Notes: generated by a model not told the origin, from the sequence alone. Positions 44,159 to 53,065 are shown, counted from the first letter of the stretch. The stretch is DNA of 57,701 bases from Bacillus sp. FJAT-27264 (GCF_001682855.1 NZ_MAQW01000031.1:307155-364855), one strand, 5' to 3'. Numbers and translations are program-made.

Positions 44159-44989
44159 TCATAGACACCAACCACTTACATTGCATTGGCCATACTCATT
44201 ATCCCCCACAGCCACCACCGTGCCGTCTGACTTAAGGCCGAGTGTATGAGCGCAACCTGCCGCCACCGCTACAATATCACGCCAGCCACTTACATCACAT
44301 TGGCCATATTTATTATCGCCCACAGCTATGACTGTCCCATCTGATTTAAGCCCGAGGGTATGATAACTACCCGCCGCTATCGCCACAATATCATGCCAAC
44401 CGCTAACATCGCATTGGCCATGCTTGTTCCGACCCACAGCCGCTACCGAGCCGTCCGCTTTAAGCCCCACCGTATGAAGGTAACCCGCAGCGACCGCCAC
44501 AATATCACGCCAGTCACTAACGTTGCATTGGCCCCACTGGTTGTTACCTACAATCGTCACTGTGCCATCCGATTTAAGTCCGGCAGTATGCCAGTCACCC
44601 GCCGCCACCGCCACAATATCACGCCAGTCACTAACATTGCATTGGCCTTCATTATTTCGACCCACAGCAACCACCGAGCCATCCGATTTAAGCCCGACGC
44701 TACGACGCCAACCCGCCGCAACAGCCACAATATCGCGCCAATCACTAACATTGCATTGATCATGCTTATTCCAACCCACAGCAACCACCGAGCCATCTGA
44801 TCTAAGACCGATTGTATGAGCATTACCCGTGTTCGTCGCCATATGAACATTACCTGCCGCAACCGCGACAATATCGCGCCAGCCGCTTACATCACATTGA
44901 CCACATTTGTTATCACCCACGGCAGCTACCGTTCCGTCCGCTTTAAGCCCAACGGTATGACGGCGACCCGCCGCAATTACAACGTTCAT
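44159..44989 (-). CDS. RCC1-type beta-propeller repeat protein
   Basis: A 276-residue protein made almost only of seven repeats of 38 residues (114 bp): HTVGLKADGTVAAVGDNKCG then QCDVSGWRDIVAVAAG. One unit has an extra NVHMATNTG-like insert. This is the bacterial RCC1/ATS1-like propeller; seven blades would close one ring. There is no signal peptide, so it is cytoplasmic. ATG 44989 has GGAG 8 bases upstream; a GTG at 44998 is less likely. The last unit stops short (GWCL). Function unknown; propellers usually bind proteins. Confidence 0.9.
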   Translation of the reverse strand: MNVVIAAGRRHTVGLKADGTVAAVGDNKCGQCDVSGWRDIVAVAAGNVHMATNTGNAHTIGLRSDGSVVAVGWNKHDQCNVSDWRDIVAVAAGWRRSVGLKSDGSVVAVGRNNEGQCNVSDWRDIVAVAAGDWHTAGLKSDGTVTIVGNNQWGQCNVSDWRDIVAVAAGYLHTVGLKADGSVAAVGRNKHGQCDVSGWHDIVAIAAGSYHTLGLKSDGTVIAVGDNKYGQCDVSGWRDIVAVAAGCAHTLGLKSDGTVVAVGDNEYGQCNVSGWCL

Positions 44990-45215
44990 CAGTCTCACTC
45001 CGTTTCTTTTTCACATGCGCGATCACTTGGCGAAGGGCTTCACCCTATAAGACAAGCGTACTATGCTGTGTGAAAAGAATCCAATTCTAAAAGTATGTAA
45101 AGTTCATTTAAGATGTTCACTGCCTATCTCCTAGTTGTTTCCAATGTTATGATTTCAAATATCAGATGCGCAGCTGATAACCCAATAATTAGAGTACGAG
45201 AGGGGAAGTTATAAG

Positions 45216-45926
45216 ATGAGCAAGGACAATACACTTAAGTCGATACTTTCGGAAAAGGTAAGTATGACACCGGCCGGTTTTATAGCAGATCAGTTAAGCC
45301 CGCAGCAGTTTGCGGATCACTACGAATTGTTTTTTGACAAGATATTTGACATCAGCTCATCCGATATTTCGGGTATAGAGGGGTATGGGGAATTCGACGA
45401 GGAATGCAAAGTGGCCTATGGAACCTGCAGGGAGTACCTGATTGATAACTTTGCAGATGACCGTGAGGGGTATTGGCTGAACTGGAGAGAGCTGTTCGAA
45501 ACGACCGTTTTAGATCGTGAATTCTTCGAAATGTATTTTAAGGAAATGGAGAAGCGGATTTCTTATTGTGAAGGCCGGCGGTTTTTGGTCAATAATAATA
45601 CGTTTTTTGAAAATATGATTACAGATGGGCAGACCACGGTGGGATTTCCTGACTGGAGCTACTCCGGCATTTGCGATTTCCTTTTGGATTTTGCCATTAT
45701 GGATTTGAATAAGCCATATTTAAGAATTCCAGAATTGTTGGCCGAGTATAGTAAGAAAAGAGGAATCGTTATCCCGGATTACAAGGAAAGATTCCTGTGT
45801 ATGGCGTATTATAAAGGAATCGATGTCTTGCGCTGGCATGCATCTATTGATGACACGGGATCCTGCAGCTCGATTGTGAAGTCGATCAGTGAATTGAAAG
45901 ACCGAATGGATGCTATATCTATATAG
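45216..45926 (+). CDS. APH-fold protein with lost catalytic residues
   Basis: A 236-residue protein. The segment LVNNNTFFENMI (Asn126-128) aligns with the Brenner motif H-x-D-x-x-x-x-N of aminoglycoside-phosphotransferase-like kinases, and FPDWSYSGICDFLLDFAIMD (Asp146) with the following metal-binding D-W-x-x-x-x-x-G-D segment. The His and catalytic Asp are Asn here, so it should not be an active kinase. The N-terminal lobe is also short. AGAGGGGAAG lies upstream. The next gene starts 11 bases later, so the two form an operon. Confidence 0.62.
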   Translation: MSKDNTLKSILSEKVSMTPAGFIADQLSPQQFADHYELFFDKIFDISSSDISGIEGYGEFDEECKVAYGTCREYLIDNFADDREGYWLNWRELFETTVLDREFFEMYFKEMEKRISYCEGRRFLVNNNTFFENMITDGQTTVGFPDWSYSGICDFLLDFAIMDLNKPYLRIPELLAEYSKKRGIVIPDYKERFLCMAYYKGIDVLRWHASIDDTGSCSSIVKSISELKDRMDAISI

Positions 45927-45937
45927 ATGGTGATGAG

Positions 45938-46624
45938 ATGAAATATGAGAATGCCGGAGATATACTGCCGACGGAGCTGCTCAAAGAACTGCAAAAATAT
46001 GCGGCAGGCAAGCTGTTGTATATCCCCTCGGGGGAGGAAAAAAGAGCCTGGGGCGAAACGTCAGGTTACCGGGAGACCTTGCAGAAGCGTAATCTCATGA
46101 TTCGCAACAAGTATGGTCATGGAGTGACAGTGGCCGAGCTTGCGGATGAATACTTTTTATCCTTGGATTCTATTAAAAAAATCATCTATTCGAAGAAAAA
46201 TGACTCACATATCACGTACGCGCCCACTTTGGAATCGGCATTGCAATATACTAATGCTGGGATGCTGGAAGAATGGATTCACTGCTATCTGCTGCTTACC
46301 CGAAACGCTGCTTCTATCTTACATGACTTCGTGGAGGAAAAGCCCCGGTATTACGGTGTCGTTAAGTTTCCATTGCGGCTCATTCAGCGGGACGGGGTGG
46401 AGAGTGGGGGAGATGATCATATCATCGACGATGCAGTGACTCATCCGCCTCTGCTAATTCGATATGAAGCAGGTAAATTTTATTGCATTGCACAGACAGA
46501 GCTATTGGCTATATTAAAGCAGCGCAAAGTAAATGCATACCCGACCATTATTGTGTTGAACGGACATGCCGATTATAAAAGTTTTATGAAGCACTATGGA
46601 ACTGTATTGTTTTTTTGCAAATAA
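45938..46624 (+). CDS. CD3324-type domain fused to an unknown domain
   Basis: A 228-residue protein. Residues 1-90 match CD3324-type small proteins of Firmicutes (YENAGDILPTELLKELQKY, LYIPSGEEKRAWGETSGYRE, then VTVAELADEYFLSLDSIKKI, an HTH-like end). Those proteins usually stop there. Here about 135 more residues follow, with LVVKFPLRLIQRDG-like and LNGHADYKSFMKHYG segments that I do not recognise. It probably binds DNA and senses something through the second domain. Co-transcribed with the APH-like gene 11 bases upstream. Confidence 0.72.
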   Translation: MKYENAGDILPTELLKELQKYAAGKLLYIPSGEEKRAWGETSGYRETLQKRNLMIRNKYGHGVTVAELADEYFLSLDSIKKIIYSKKNDSHITYAPTLESALQYTNAGMLEEWIHCYLLLTRNAASILHDFVEEKPRYYGVVKFPLRLIQRDGVESGGDDHIIDDAVTHPPLLIRYEAGKFYCIAQTELLAILKQRKVNAYPTIIVLNGHADYKSFMKHYGTVLFFCK

Positions 46625-46628
46625 AAAA

Positions 46629-46670
46629 GAGCGACACGAAGTGGGAGGCACTCGTGTTGCTCCTTTTTTT
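46629..46670. terminator. Bidirectional terminator
   Basis: GAGCGACACGA / TCGTGTTGCTC 11-bp stem with a 12-base loop and seven T on the plus side. Confidence 0.88.
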
Positions 46671-47446
46671 CTAAGAGACGGGCTTCTTAACGATAGGAAT
46701 CCATATTTCCATTTCAGACATGTTATTTCCACGATCATAGGTCATTTCAAACTCGGGAGCATTCGCGTTTTCGTAATTGGAATTCGGAAACCATTCTAAA
46801 AAAATGCGCTTCCAGAGGTCGTGGATGTTACTTTGCCCATCGGGGTAGACGCGGGTTGAGAAAATAGCATAGGTTTGCGCAGGAATTTGAAGCTTTTCGA
46901 ACCCTTCCGGCAAGTCACTTTGAGGTGGAAAATAACCGATCATGTAGGAGAAGTCATCACCTTGTTTGTTGTATAGTATCCCATGGATTTGACCATTTTC
47001 TCCTAATCCTGCGGCGGCGCGAATACGATCAACACTTCCATCGGAAATACATTTGGTCCAAAAAGCAGGGATTTCAATGTACGGAAAATATGAAAGGATA
47101 ATCGTGGAAAGGCTTTTAAAGAAACGCATTTGTCACACGCAGACACTGGCATCACGCTATGCATTTTTTTGAACGCTCGGGAAAAGGCTTCAGGCGACTC
47201 ATAACCATACTTTAAAGCGACGTCGATCACCTTCGTAGCGCTTTGTTGCAGTTCGAATGCGGCAAGGGTCAGCCGTCTGCGTCTGATGTATTCTGACAGC
47301 GTCACATTGGTTATGAACGGAAACATTCGCTGAAAATGATAAGTGGAGCAACAAGCGATTTTCGCCAATTGATCGTAATCAATTTCTTCAGACAGGTGTG
47401 TTTCGATATATTCCATTGCGCTGTTCATGCGGTCCATCCAATCCAT
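46671..47446 (-). pseudogene. Broken AraC/GyrI regulator
   Basis: The minus frame from 47446 encodes an AraC double helix-turn-helix (IDYDQLAKIACCSTYHFQRM, VIDVALKYGYESPEAFSRAF) up to SLKAFPRLSFHIF, then goes astray. In another frame, from about 47090 to 46671, IEIPAFWTKCISDGSVDRI to MEIWIPIVKK encodes most of the GyrI-like effector domain. About 40 residues that normally join them are missing, so the lesion is an out-of-frame deletion near 47060-47080. The regulator should be nonfunctional, although the HTH part could still be made. Confidence 0.8.
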
Positions 47447-47518
47447 TCAGATCCTCCTTTCAAGTTTGATTATAGGGTGCGGGAAGAAGAGGAGCCTTGC
47501 ATTCCTTGCACAAAAATA

Positions 47519-48280
47519 TCATGTTCGATCACCCGTGAGCTCCTGATGTATTTCCAACAGCATATATTCAGCAAACTCCGAAAGTTGGGATGGAGCTATA
47601 TGCTTATTTGCTCTCATTCCTGTATACTCCTCTAAATAATTTTGAACCAGGTGCTGGTACTTGCTTGGCAAGTTCTCAGTTCCCCAGGCTCCCCCTTCTT
47701 TCTTTGAGGAGATCTTGCCTTCCTTAATAAAATAAAGCACTCTACATAAATTTAACGTTACATACATTGGTTTATCCAAAATCTCTTCGGATGCACATTC
47801 AATGTCGTACAGGATGGAGGCAAGATAGTGTTGTCTATCAATCGGTGGATAATTTTCTGTAAGTGGCCTGCCGTATAAAGTCCTGCCTCTGTGGTAGGCT
47901 ACGGCTATTTGAGAGGCTAAGTCCTTATCCTCATACCCCCCACACAAATAATGTTCATTATTCCGATACTGCTCTCTATGAAAATCCGAGAAATGATACT
48001 CGCAGGGTGTTGGATACACAAATTCAGTTAAATGCTCCTCCAGAATAATGCTGCATTCAATACTATTTTCAATATCCTCATGGAGGAATAGAAGTCTTTG
48101 TGAGAGCTGTTTTGCGGAGAAGAGGGATAATGTTTCTTTTATCACAATCAATACATCAATATCGCTCCTTGAAGGATTAAAACAACCCATCGCCAAAGAA
48201 CCATGCAAATAGACCCCAACTAAATTGTCACCCAACTCTTCAACAAATAATGACTGTATTCTGTCTAAAACCACTTGCAC
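47519..48280 (-). CDS. Nucleotidyltransferase, aminoglycoside adenylyltransferase-like
   Basis: A 253-residue protein of the AadA/ANT(9)-type fold. The active-site segment VYLHGSLAMGCFNPSRSDIDVLIV (G-S-x10-D-x-D) at about 23-46 is intact, and the C-terminal part is a helical DUF4111-type domain (TLNLCRVLYFIKEGKISSKKEGGAWG). Such enzymes adenylylate spectinomycin/streptomycin-like drugs, but many chromosomal homologues are silent or have other substrates. The start at 48280 is preceded by GGGGGAGG. Confidence 0.87.
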   Translation of the reverse strand: MQVVLDRIQSLFVEELGDNLVGVYLHGSLAMGCFNPSRSDIDVLIVIKETLSLFSAKQLSQRLLFLHEDIENSIECSIILEEHLTEFVYPTPCEYHFSDFHREQYRNNEHYLCGGYEDKDLASQIAVAYHRGRTLYGRPLTENYPPIDRQHYLASILYDIECASEEILDKPMYVTLNLCRVLYFIKEGKISSKKEGGAWGTENLPSKYQHLVQNYLEEYTGMRANKHIAPSQLSEFAEYMLLEIHQELTGDRT

Positions 48281-48596
48281 CTGTATAGCCTCCCCCTATT
48301 CTAATAACCAGTATAATTGTAAAAGAATAGTTGAGTCTGAAGTAGGCAAAAAATAAACATAACTAATATTGGTACAACAAGAAGGGTTACAGTGTAGCCG
48401 GTCGCTACTTACTGGTGTGATTAACAAGAGTTGCAGTGGAAACTATTTTTTAATCTCTTGCACGAGCAATTGTCTCACTGTCTCCCCGAGATTAACGTGA
48501 TGGTTTTACTCATTTTTTTTGCGTAGGTTGTTTGGTTGAGGGTTTTGTTAATTTATGTTAAAAATGTTGTACTGACCCATAGAGAGGGGATTTGAG
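48281..48596. other. 316-bp intergenic region
   Basis: No gene is seen. A possible plus-strand promoter TTGTTA, 17 bp, TGTACT lies at about 48543-48571 before the phosphatase gene, whose ribosome site is GAGAGGGGA. Otherwise nothing recognised. Confidence 0.35.
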
Positions 48597-49226
48597 ATGA
48601 GAAAAATTTATATTATTCAACATTGCCAGTCAGAGCATCACATTAACAATATGTCAGGCGGTTGGACCGATACGCCTCTGACTGAATTAGGAGAGAAGCA
48701 GGCTGAGCAGATTGGACTAAAATTAAAGAGCGAACTAGCTAGAGAAGAGTATGTTTTGTATGCTTCAGATTTAATGCGGGCCAAGCAAACGGCAGACATT
48801 ATTGGAAAGCATCTAGAATTAAATGTGATTGAAGAGGCGGGCTTGCGGGAAATCAATACTGGAGCTGCAATTGGAAAAACAAAAGAGTGGGCATAAGCGA
48901 ATAGAAACCCTATGGGGGAACTTGGCTTCCACATCGATTATCAGGAGTTTCAGGACGGGGAGACATGGAGGGAATTTTATTTGCGCGTCTGTGATTGTAT
49001 GGAACGAATCATTCATTCGGAACAGAACAATCTAATCATAGCGACGCATGGCGGAACATTAGGCTATATCATTGCTTGGTGGATGGGCTTTAACATCGAT
49101 ATGTTGGAGAAAGCACACTTTAAGGCTTCGGTGGGCAGTATTTCACTTTTGCAGACAAATAGCTATCAACAGCATGAACTGCATATTTTTAATGATACTT
49201 CACATTTATTTGAGTTGAAAAGTTAG
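48597..49226 (+). pseudogene. Histidine phosphatase gene with in-frame TAA
   Basis: One frame from ATG 48597 to 49226 encodes a whole histidine-phosphatase (phosphoglycerate-mutase-like) protein of 209 codons, broken only by a TAA at 48894-48896 (GKTKEWA-TAA-ANRNPMGELG). The first catalytic segment is IIQHCQSEHH (Gln for the usual Arg before His), then YASDLMRAKQTADII, and after the stop the second catalytic His in IATHGGTLGY. A Lys codon is expected at the TAA. The gene is probably inactivated, unless the stop is read through or is a sequencing error. Confidence 0.82.
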
Positions 49227-49297
49227 TTTGATAGGTTGCATTAAAACCATGTCTGAGGGAGAAAAGGAGAGCCTTCTAATCCCTTCCGAAGAGTAAA

Positions 49298-49481
49298 TAG
49301 CGGCATTTTTGTACCTTAATTCAGTTGCGGCTAAGAGTATTTCTTAATTAAGTGCAATTTTGTATGTTAATTCTTCCGTATTATCTGCTTCAGTGGATTT
49401 TTCGAAAATTAAGATACATAAATGCTCTTATATTCCTATTTTGGGTGGTTTGAGGGGGATTAAGGTACGAAAATGCTCTTA
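49298..49481. repeat. Nested-inverted-repeat element, copy 1
   Basis: A 184-bp intergenic element whose ends (TAGCGGCATTTTTGTACCTT and AAGGTACGAAAATGCTCTTA) are inverted copies. Inside it a second inverted pair lies at about 49344-49370 and 49407-49430 (AAGTGCAATTTTGTATGTTAA / TTAAGATACATAAATGCTCTT). The same element, of nearly equal length, occurs at 57461-57645. No coding frame. The rest of 49227-49594 shows nothing else. Confidence 0.85.
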
Positions 49482-49594
49482 GTTGGGGATACAAGTTTTT
49501 TTCTTCGTGAAGAAGGCTGGGGGTATGGGCAACTGCGGCCTAAAGCCTCAGACTTCACCGGGGAGACACCAAATCTTGTGTTTGGATCATAATT

Positions 49595-50236
49595 TCACTT
49601 CATATAAATAGATTTACTTGCCCTGACCACAATATATCTCAAATCAATGAAGGCGTGACTTTGATTGTGGTAGTTTAGTTGTTCTTTTAGCTCTCCGCAA
49701 TCAATGATCTGGAAATGAACAAAATGGTCTCTTAAATCTTGCTCGGTAAAAAAGTGAGCGATCTTGTCTGGTTTATATTCGTATGTACCTGGCTCCACTT
49801 CAAGTCCCTGTTTACTGTTATGGTCTCTATCTGAAAAAACGGTGAAGAAGGCAATGCCGTTGTCTTTCAGCACTTTTTTACAGTTATCTATTATGAGGTG
49901 TCGCTCCTCTTGCTTAAATAAGTGAAGGAGATTATAGCAGTATATCCCTTCATATGGCTCATCTAATTTGAGATCTAGCACAGAGTCATGAATGAACGTT
50001 GTTTTGCTATCAAATTCTTGAGCAAGTCTGATCGCGTGGGAGGAGATTTCAATCCCGTCGACATGAAAATGTTTGGATAACTCTTTTGTATTTCTTCCAT
50101 ACCCGGCTCCGGGAACTAAAATTCTATTAAGATGATTTTGATTAAACAATGAAATAGCCTTATAGACGCTATTACTTGGTTTATCGCCCCAAATTCTTTC
50201 TTCACGCTCAAATCTATTTTCCCAGTAAGCCTGCAT
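49595..50236 (-). CDS. SAM-dependent methyltransferase (TehB-like)
   Basis: A 213-residue class I methyltransferase. YWENRFEREERIWGDKPSN at the front resembles TehB-type tellurite/thiopurine methyltransferases. Motif I is ILVPGAGYGRNTKELSKHF (about 39-57), followed by VDGIEIS (acidic end of strand 2) and YCYNLLHLFKQEERHLIIDN. Start ATG 50236 has AAGGAGG 9 bases upstream; the frame opens earlier at 50287. Substrate unknown, possibly a toxic metalloid or thiol. Confidence 0.88.
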   Translation of the reverse strand: MQAYWENRFEREERIWGDKPSNSVYKAISLFNQNHLNRILVPGAGYGRNTKELSKHFHVDGIEISSHAIRLAQEFDSKTTFIHDSVLDLKLDEPYEGIYCYNLLHLFKQEERHLIIDNCKKVLKDNGIAFFTVFSDRDHNSKQGLEVEPGTYEYKPDKIAHFFTEQDLRDHFVHFQIIDCGELKEQLNYHNQSHAFIDLRYIVVRASKSIYMK

Positions 50237-50342
50237 TAGGTAGTACCTCCTTAATATATGAATTGGAATCCGTTTACAATATACCATGTCTTGTTGAGGC
50301 TAAATGTTAGAATAATTAAAGTAGAGGCTGGGCAGGCAAAAG

Positions 50343-50383
50343 AAAAGGACAAAAGAGCTTGTAAGAGCGCCTTTTGTCCTTTT
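50343..50383. terminator. Terminator of the amino-acid ABC/peptidase operon
   Basis: A perfect 13-bp stem (AAAAGGACAAAAG / CTTTTGTCCTTTT) with a 15-base loop and T-rich tail on both strands. It follows the minus-strand peptidase gene. Confidence 0.88.
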
Positions 50384-50404
50384 GTTCATTATTGCAAAGT
50401 TCAG

Positions 50405-51616
50405 TTACAGCGATATCAAATCACGCGACAGCTTGTTGAGCCGCTCACAGCCATTGTCTGTCACCAGCACCATATCCTCAATCATGATCGAGCCGATGCC
50501 GTAGCCGTAGTAAGGGGTCTCCAGGCAAATGACCATGCCGGGGCGGAAGACGGTTTCTTCGGATGGGCTGAGGAAGGGAGCTTCCTCGGCGGCAAGGCTT
50601 AGTCCTGCGCTGTGTCCCAGATGGCCACGATTATAATTCGGGATTCCGGAACGGCGGATCAGTGGCATCACTTCGTCAAAAGCATTTTTCATCGGCAGGC
50701 CGGGTTCGATGATCTCCAGCAGCCGGTCGTGTCCGGCCCGTAGTGCGCCATAGATGCGCGTGACTGTATCCGATGGGGAGCCAAGCACAAAGGTGCGCGC
50801 GATATCTGAGCCATATCCAGCCACGTCGACGCCGACATCGAACTTGATGAGATCACCTGGTTTGCTCGGACGAGTATCGAAAACATGCGCAGGTGCAAAG
50901 TGATCTCCAACCGAAATCATATGAAAACGGGATTCGAAGCCATCCGCATGGGTCAGCAAAGCGAGTCGGAACGCATCAGCAATTTCTTTTGCCGAATGGC
51001 CAGCTCGAATCCCCTTAATCGTCTGAGTGATGCCGATCTCTGCGTATTCGCAGCTCTTGCGCAATTGCGCGATTTCCCAAGGTGTCTTGAGCGACCGCAG
51101 CTCTGTAAGAATCGGGCCTGCTTCGGCCAGTTGAAGACCGGGAACGGCTTCGCGTAGCGCAGTTACAGCAGGATAGCGCATAGCGCTCAGCTCTACAGCA
51201 ACATTGCCACTGTCTACCCCATATTCCGCCAGCACTTGACCGAGCAGTCCGAACATCTCCTGCACTTGGTGGTTCACCGGCCGTCGCCCTTCGTACTTGG
51301 CACCACGCATTCCGAGCGGATCGTCGACGTCGACCCAGGTCGGATACGTACGCAGCTCGCATTGTGGCAAGTCGGCGGGAACACCGGCGGCTTCGAATTC
51401 GTTCATGATGATGACTGTAGGCCGGTTCGGATCGCGGAACATGACAGCCAGCGCGACTTCGCTCATACGCAGCGTATACATGAACGTGCTGGGATGGCCG
51501 GACAAGTAGTAGAAATTCTCACAGCTTGAGGCTATGAGTGCGTCCACATTTTCCTTTTCCATGATCGCCCGCGCTCGTTCCGCGACGTCTTTCAAATGCT
51601 CTGCTGTGCTGGGCAT
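50405..51616 (-). CDS. M24-family Xaa-Pro peptidase
   Basis: A 403-residue protein with a creatinase-like N-terminal domain (about 1-150) and a C-terminal pita-bread metalloprotease domain. The five metal ligands are visible: Asp in IKFDVGVD, Asp in GYGSDIARTF, His in NRGHLGHSAG, Glu in VICLETPYYG and Glu in SIMIEDMVLV. It should cleave X-Pro dipeptides or an N-terminal residue before Pro. It is the last gene of a minus-strand unit with an amino-acid ABC importer, so it likely processes imported peptides. Start ATG 51616 has GGGAG about 9 bases upstream. Confidence 0.92.
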   Translation of the reverse strand: MPSTAEHLKDVAERARAIMEKENVDALIASSCENFYYLSGHPSTFMYTLRMSEVALAVMFRDPNRPTVIIMNEFEAAGVPADLPQCELRTYPTWVDVDDPLGMRGAKYEGRRPVNHQVQEMFGLLGQVLAEYGVDSGNVAVELSAMRYPAVTALREAVPGLQLAEAGPILTELRSLKTPWEIAQLRKSCEYAEIGITQTIKGIRAGHSAKEIADAFRLALLTHADGFESRFHMISVGDHFAPAHVFDTRPSKPGDLIKFDVGVDVAGYGSDIARTFVLGSPSDTVTRIYGALRAGHDRLLEIIEPGLPMKNAFDEVMPLIRRSGIPNYNRGHLGHSAGLSLAAEEAPFLSPSEETVFRPGMVICLETPYYGYGIGSIMIEDMVLVTDNGCERLNKLSRDLISL

Positions 51617-51637
51617 CCCATTGTTCACTCCCTTAAA

Positions 51638-52405
51638 TCAAACTTGATACTCTATGTCTGGCACGCCTTCGATCTGGCGCAAGAATTTGCGTGCCCGTTC
51701 TGTCTTTGGCTGTTTGAAAAATTGCTCTGGCGTACTTTCTTCTTGAATCACACCATCGCTCATAAAAATAACCCGGTTCGCCACTTCCCGTGCGAACTTC
51801 ATCTCATGAGTGACGACGATCATGGTCATGCCTTCCTCTGCTAACTGCTTCATGACAGCCAGCACTTCGCCCGTTAGTTCCGGGTCCAGTGCGGATGTCG
51901 GCTCGTCGAACAGCATGATTTCTGGCTGCATGGCGAGTGCCCGGGCAATCGCAACCCGCTGCTGCTGTCCGCCGGACAGACGGGAAGGGTACTCATCCTT
52001 TTTGTTAAGCAGCCCTACTTTTGCCAGCAGCGATTCTCCGATTGCGACGGCCTCTGTACGGCTAAGTTTTTTGACAATTGTCGGAGCCATAATTACATTC
52101 TCCAGGACAGTCATATGGGGGAACAGGTTGAACGACTGGAACACCATACCTGTGGAAGTGCGAATTTTCCGGATCGCTTGCTTCTTGCTGCCCGCATCCA
52201 TCGAGAAGTCCCATGACGCATCTCCGATCACAACCGATCCCGCGTCCGGTTCCTCCAGTCCGTTCAGACAGCGCAGCAGTGTGCTTTTCCCGGAGCCGCT
52301 GGGACCGACCAGCACCACGATTTCGCGGGGATGAATATGTAGATGGATATCGCGAAATACGACGAGATCGCCGAAGCTTTTGCCGAGTTGCTTAACCTCG
52401 ATCAT
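51638..52405 (-). CDS. Polar amino-acid ABC transporter ATPase
   Basis: A 255-residue ATPase with Walker A GPSGSGKST, TGMVFQSFNLFPHMTVLENV Q-loop region, signature RLSGGQQQRVAIARAL, Walker B IMLFDEPTSALDPE and H-loop VVTHEM. The sequence is GlnQ/HisP-like. Start ATG 52405 has AAGGGCG 10 bases upstream. It follows the permease gene closely and precedes the peptidase gene by 21 bases. Confidence 0.95.
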   Translation of the reverse strand: MIEVKQLGKSFGDLVVFRDIHLHIHPREIVVLVGPSGSGKSTLLRCLNGLEEPDAGSVVIGDASWDFSMDAGSKKQAIRKIRTSTGMVFQSFNLFPHMTVLENVIMAPTIVKKLSRTEAVAIGESLLAKVGLLNKKDEYPSRLSGGQQQRVAIARALAMQPEIMLFDEPTSALDPELTGEVLAVMKQLAEEGMTMIVVTHEMKFAREVANRVIFMSDGVIQEESTPEQFFKQPKTERARKFLRQIEGVPDIEYQV

Positions 52406-52420
52406 GAACATCACACGCCC

Positions 52421-53065
52421 TTAATAAGCTTTTGATAAACGGTTTTCGATACGGTTCAAAATGAATGAAAAGAACACACTCATCACCCAATACATAATAG
52501 CAATAGCGATATAAAACGGCATAGCGACATAATACTGTGCAATTAACAGTTGTGCGGAGCGCAGAAGCTCGGTTACCGTCACGACGGACACCAGCGATGT
52601 CTCCTTCAGCATCCCAATAAACGTGTTGCCCATCGGTGGGATGGCCACCCGGGCTGCCTGTGGCAGTATAACCCGCCGCATCGTTTGCCAAGACGTTAAG
52701 CCCAGTGACTGCGCAGCTTCCGTCTGTCCCTTAGGTACAGATAGAATCGCACCACGGAAGGTCTCGGACAAGTAAGCACCAATGTTGATGCTGAGCGAAA
52801 TAAAGGCCGCAGTGAGCGGCCCGAGTGTAATCCCGTAATCGGGTAGTCCGTAATAGATAATGAAAATCTGAACCAGAATCGGTGTACCGCGAACGATGGA
52901 CACGTAACCTTTGGCCAGACCGCTAAGCAGCCAATTTCCTTTGAGACGGGCGAGGGCGAGCAGCAGCCCGATGATCAAGCCGAAGAACATTGAGACGATT
53001 GTGATCAGCAGCGTATAATACGCGCCTGTCAATAGAAATTGGAAGTTCTGTAACACCAGTTCCAT
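52421..53065 (-). CDS. Polar amino-acid ABC transporter permease
   Basis: A 214-residue HisM/GlnP-type permease with five or six hydrophobic helices and the EAA loop ETFRGAILSVPKGQTEAAQSLG (about 103-125). It forms the membrane channel for the neighbouring binding protein and ATPase. Start ATG 53065 has GGAGG 9 bases upstream; an ATG at 53074 directly follows that site and is less likely. Confidence 0.95.
   Translation of the reverse strand: MELVLQNFQFLLTGAYYTLLITIVSMFFGLIIGLLLALARLKGNWLLSGLAKGYVSIVRGTPILVQIFIIYYGLPDYGITLGPLTAAFISLSINIGAYLSETFRGAILSVPKGQTEAAQSLGLTSWQTMRRVILPQAARVAIPPMGNTFIGMLKETSLVSVVTVTELLRSAQLLIAQYYVAMPFYIAIAIMYWVMSVFFSFILNRIENRLSKAY

Noticed and set aside
44360..44871. 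Plus-strand open frames rich in repeated HNI/TPV patterns across from the RCC1-like gene
   Set aside because: They are antisense images of the 114-bp repeats and lack start signals.
44159..44989. Regular 114-bp repeats considered as a CRISPR-like array
   Set aside because: The units are coding, with no unique spacers, and translate into RCC1 blades.
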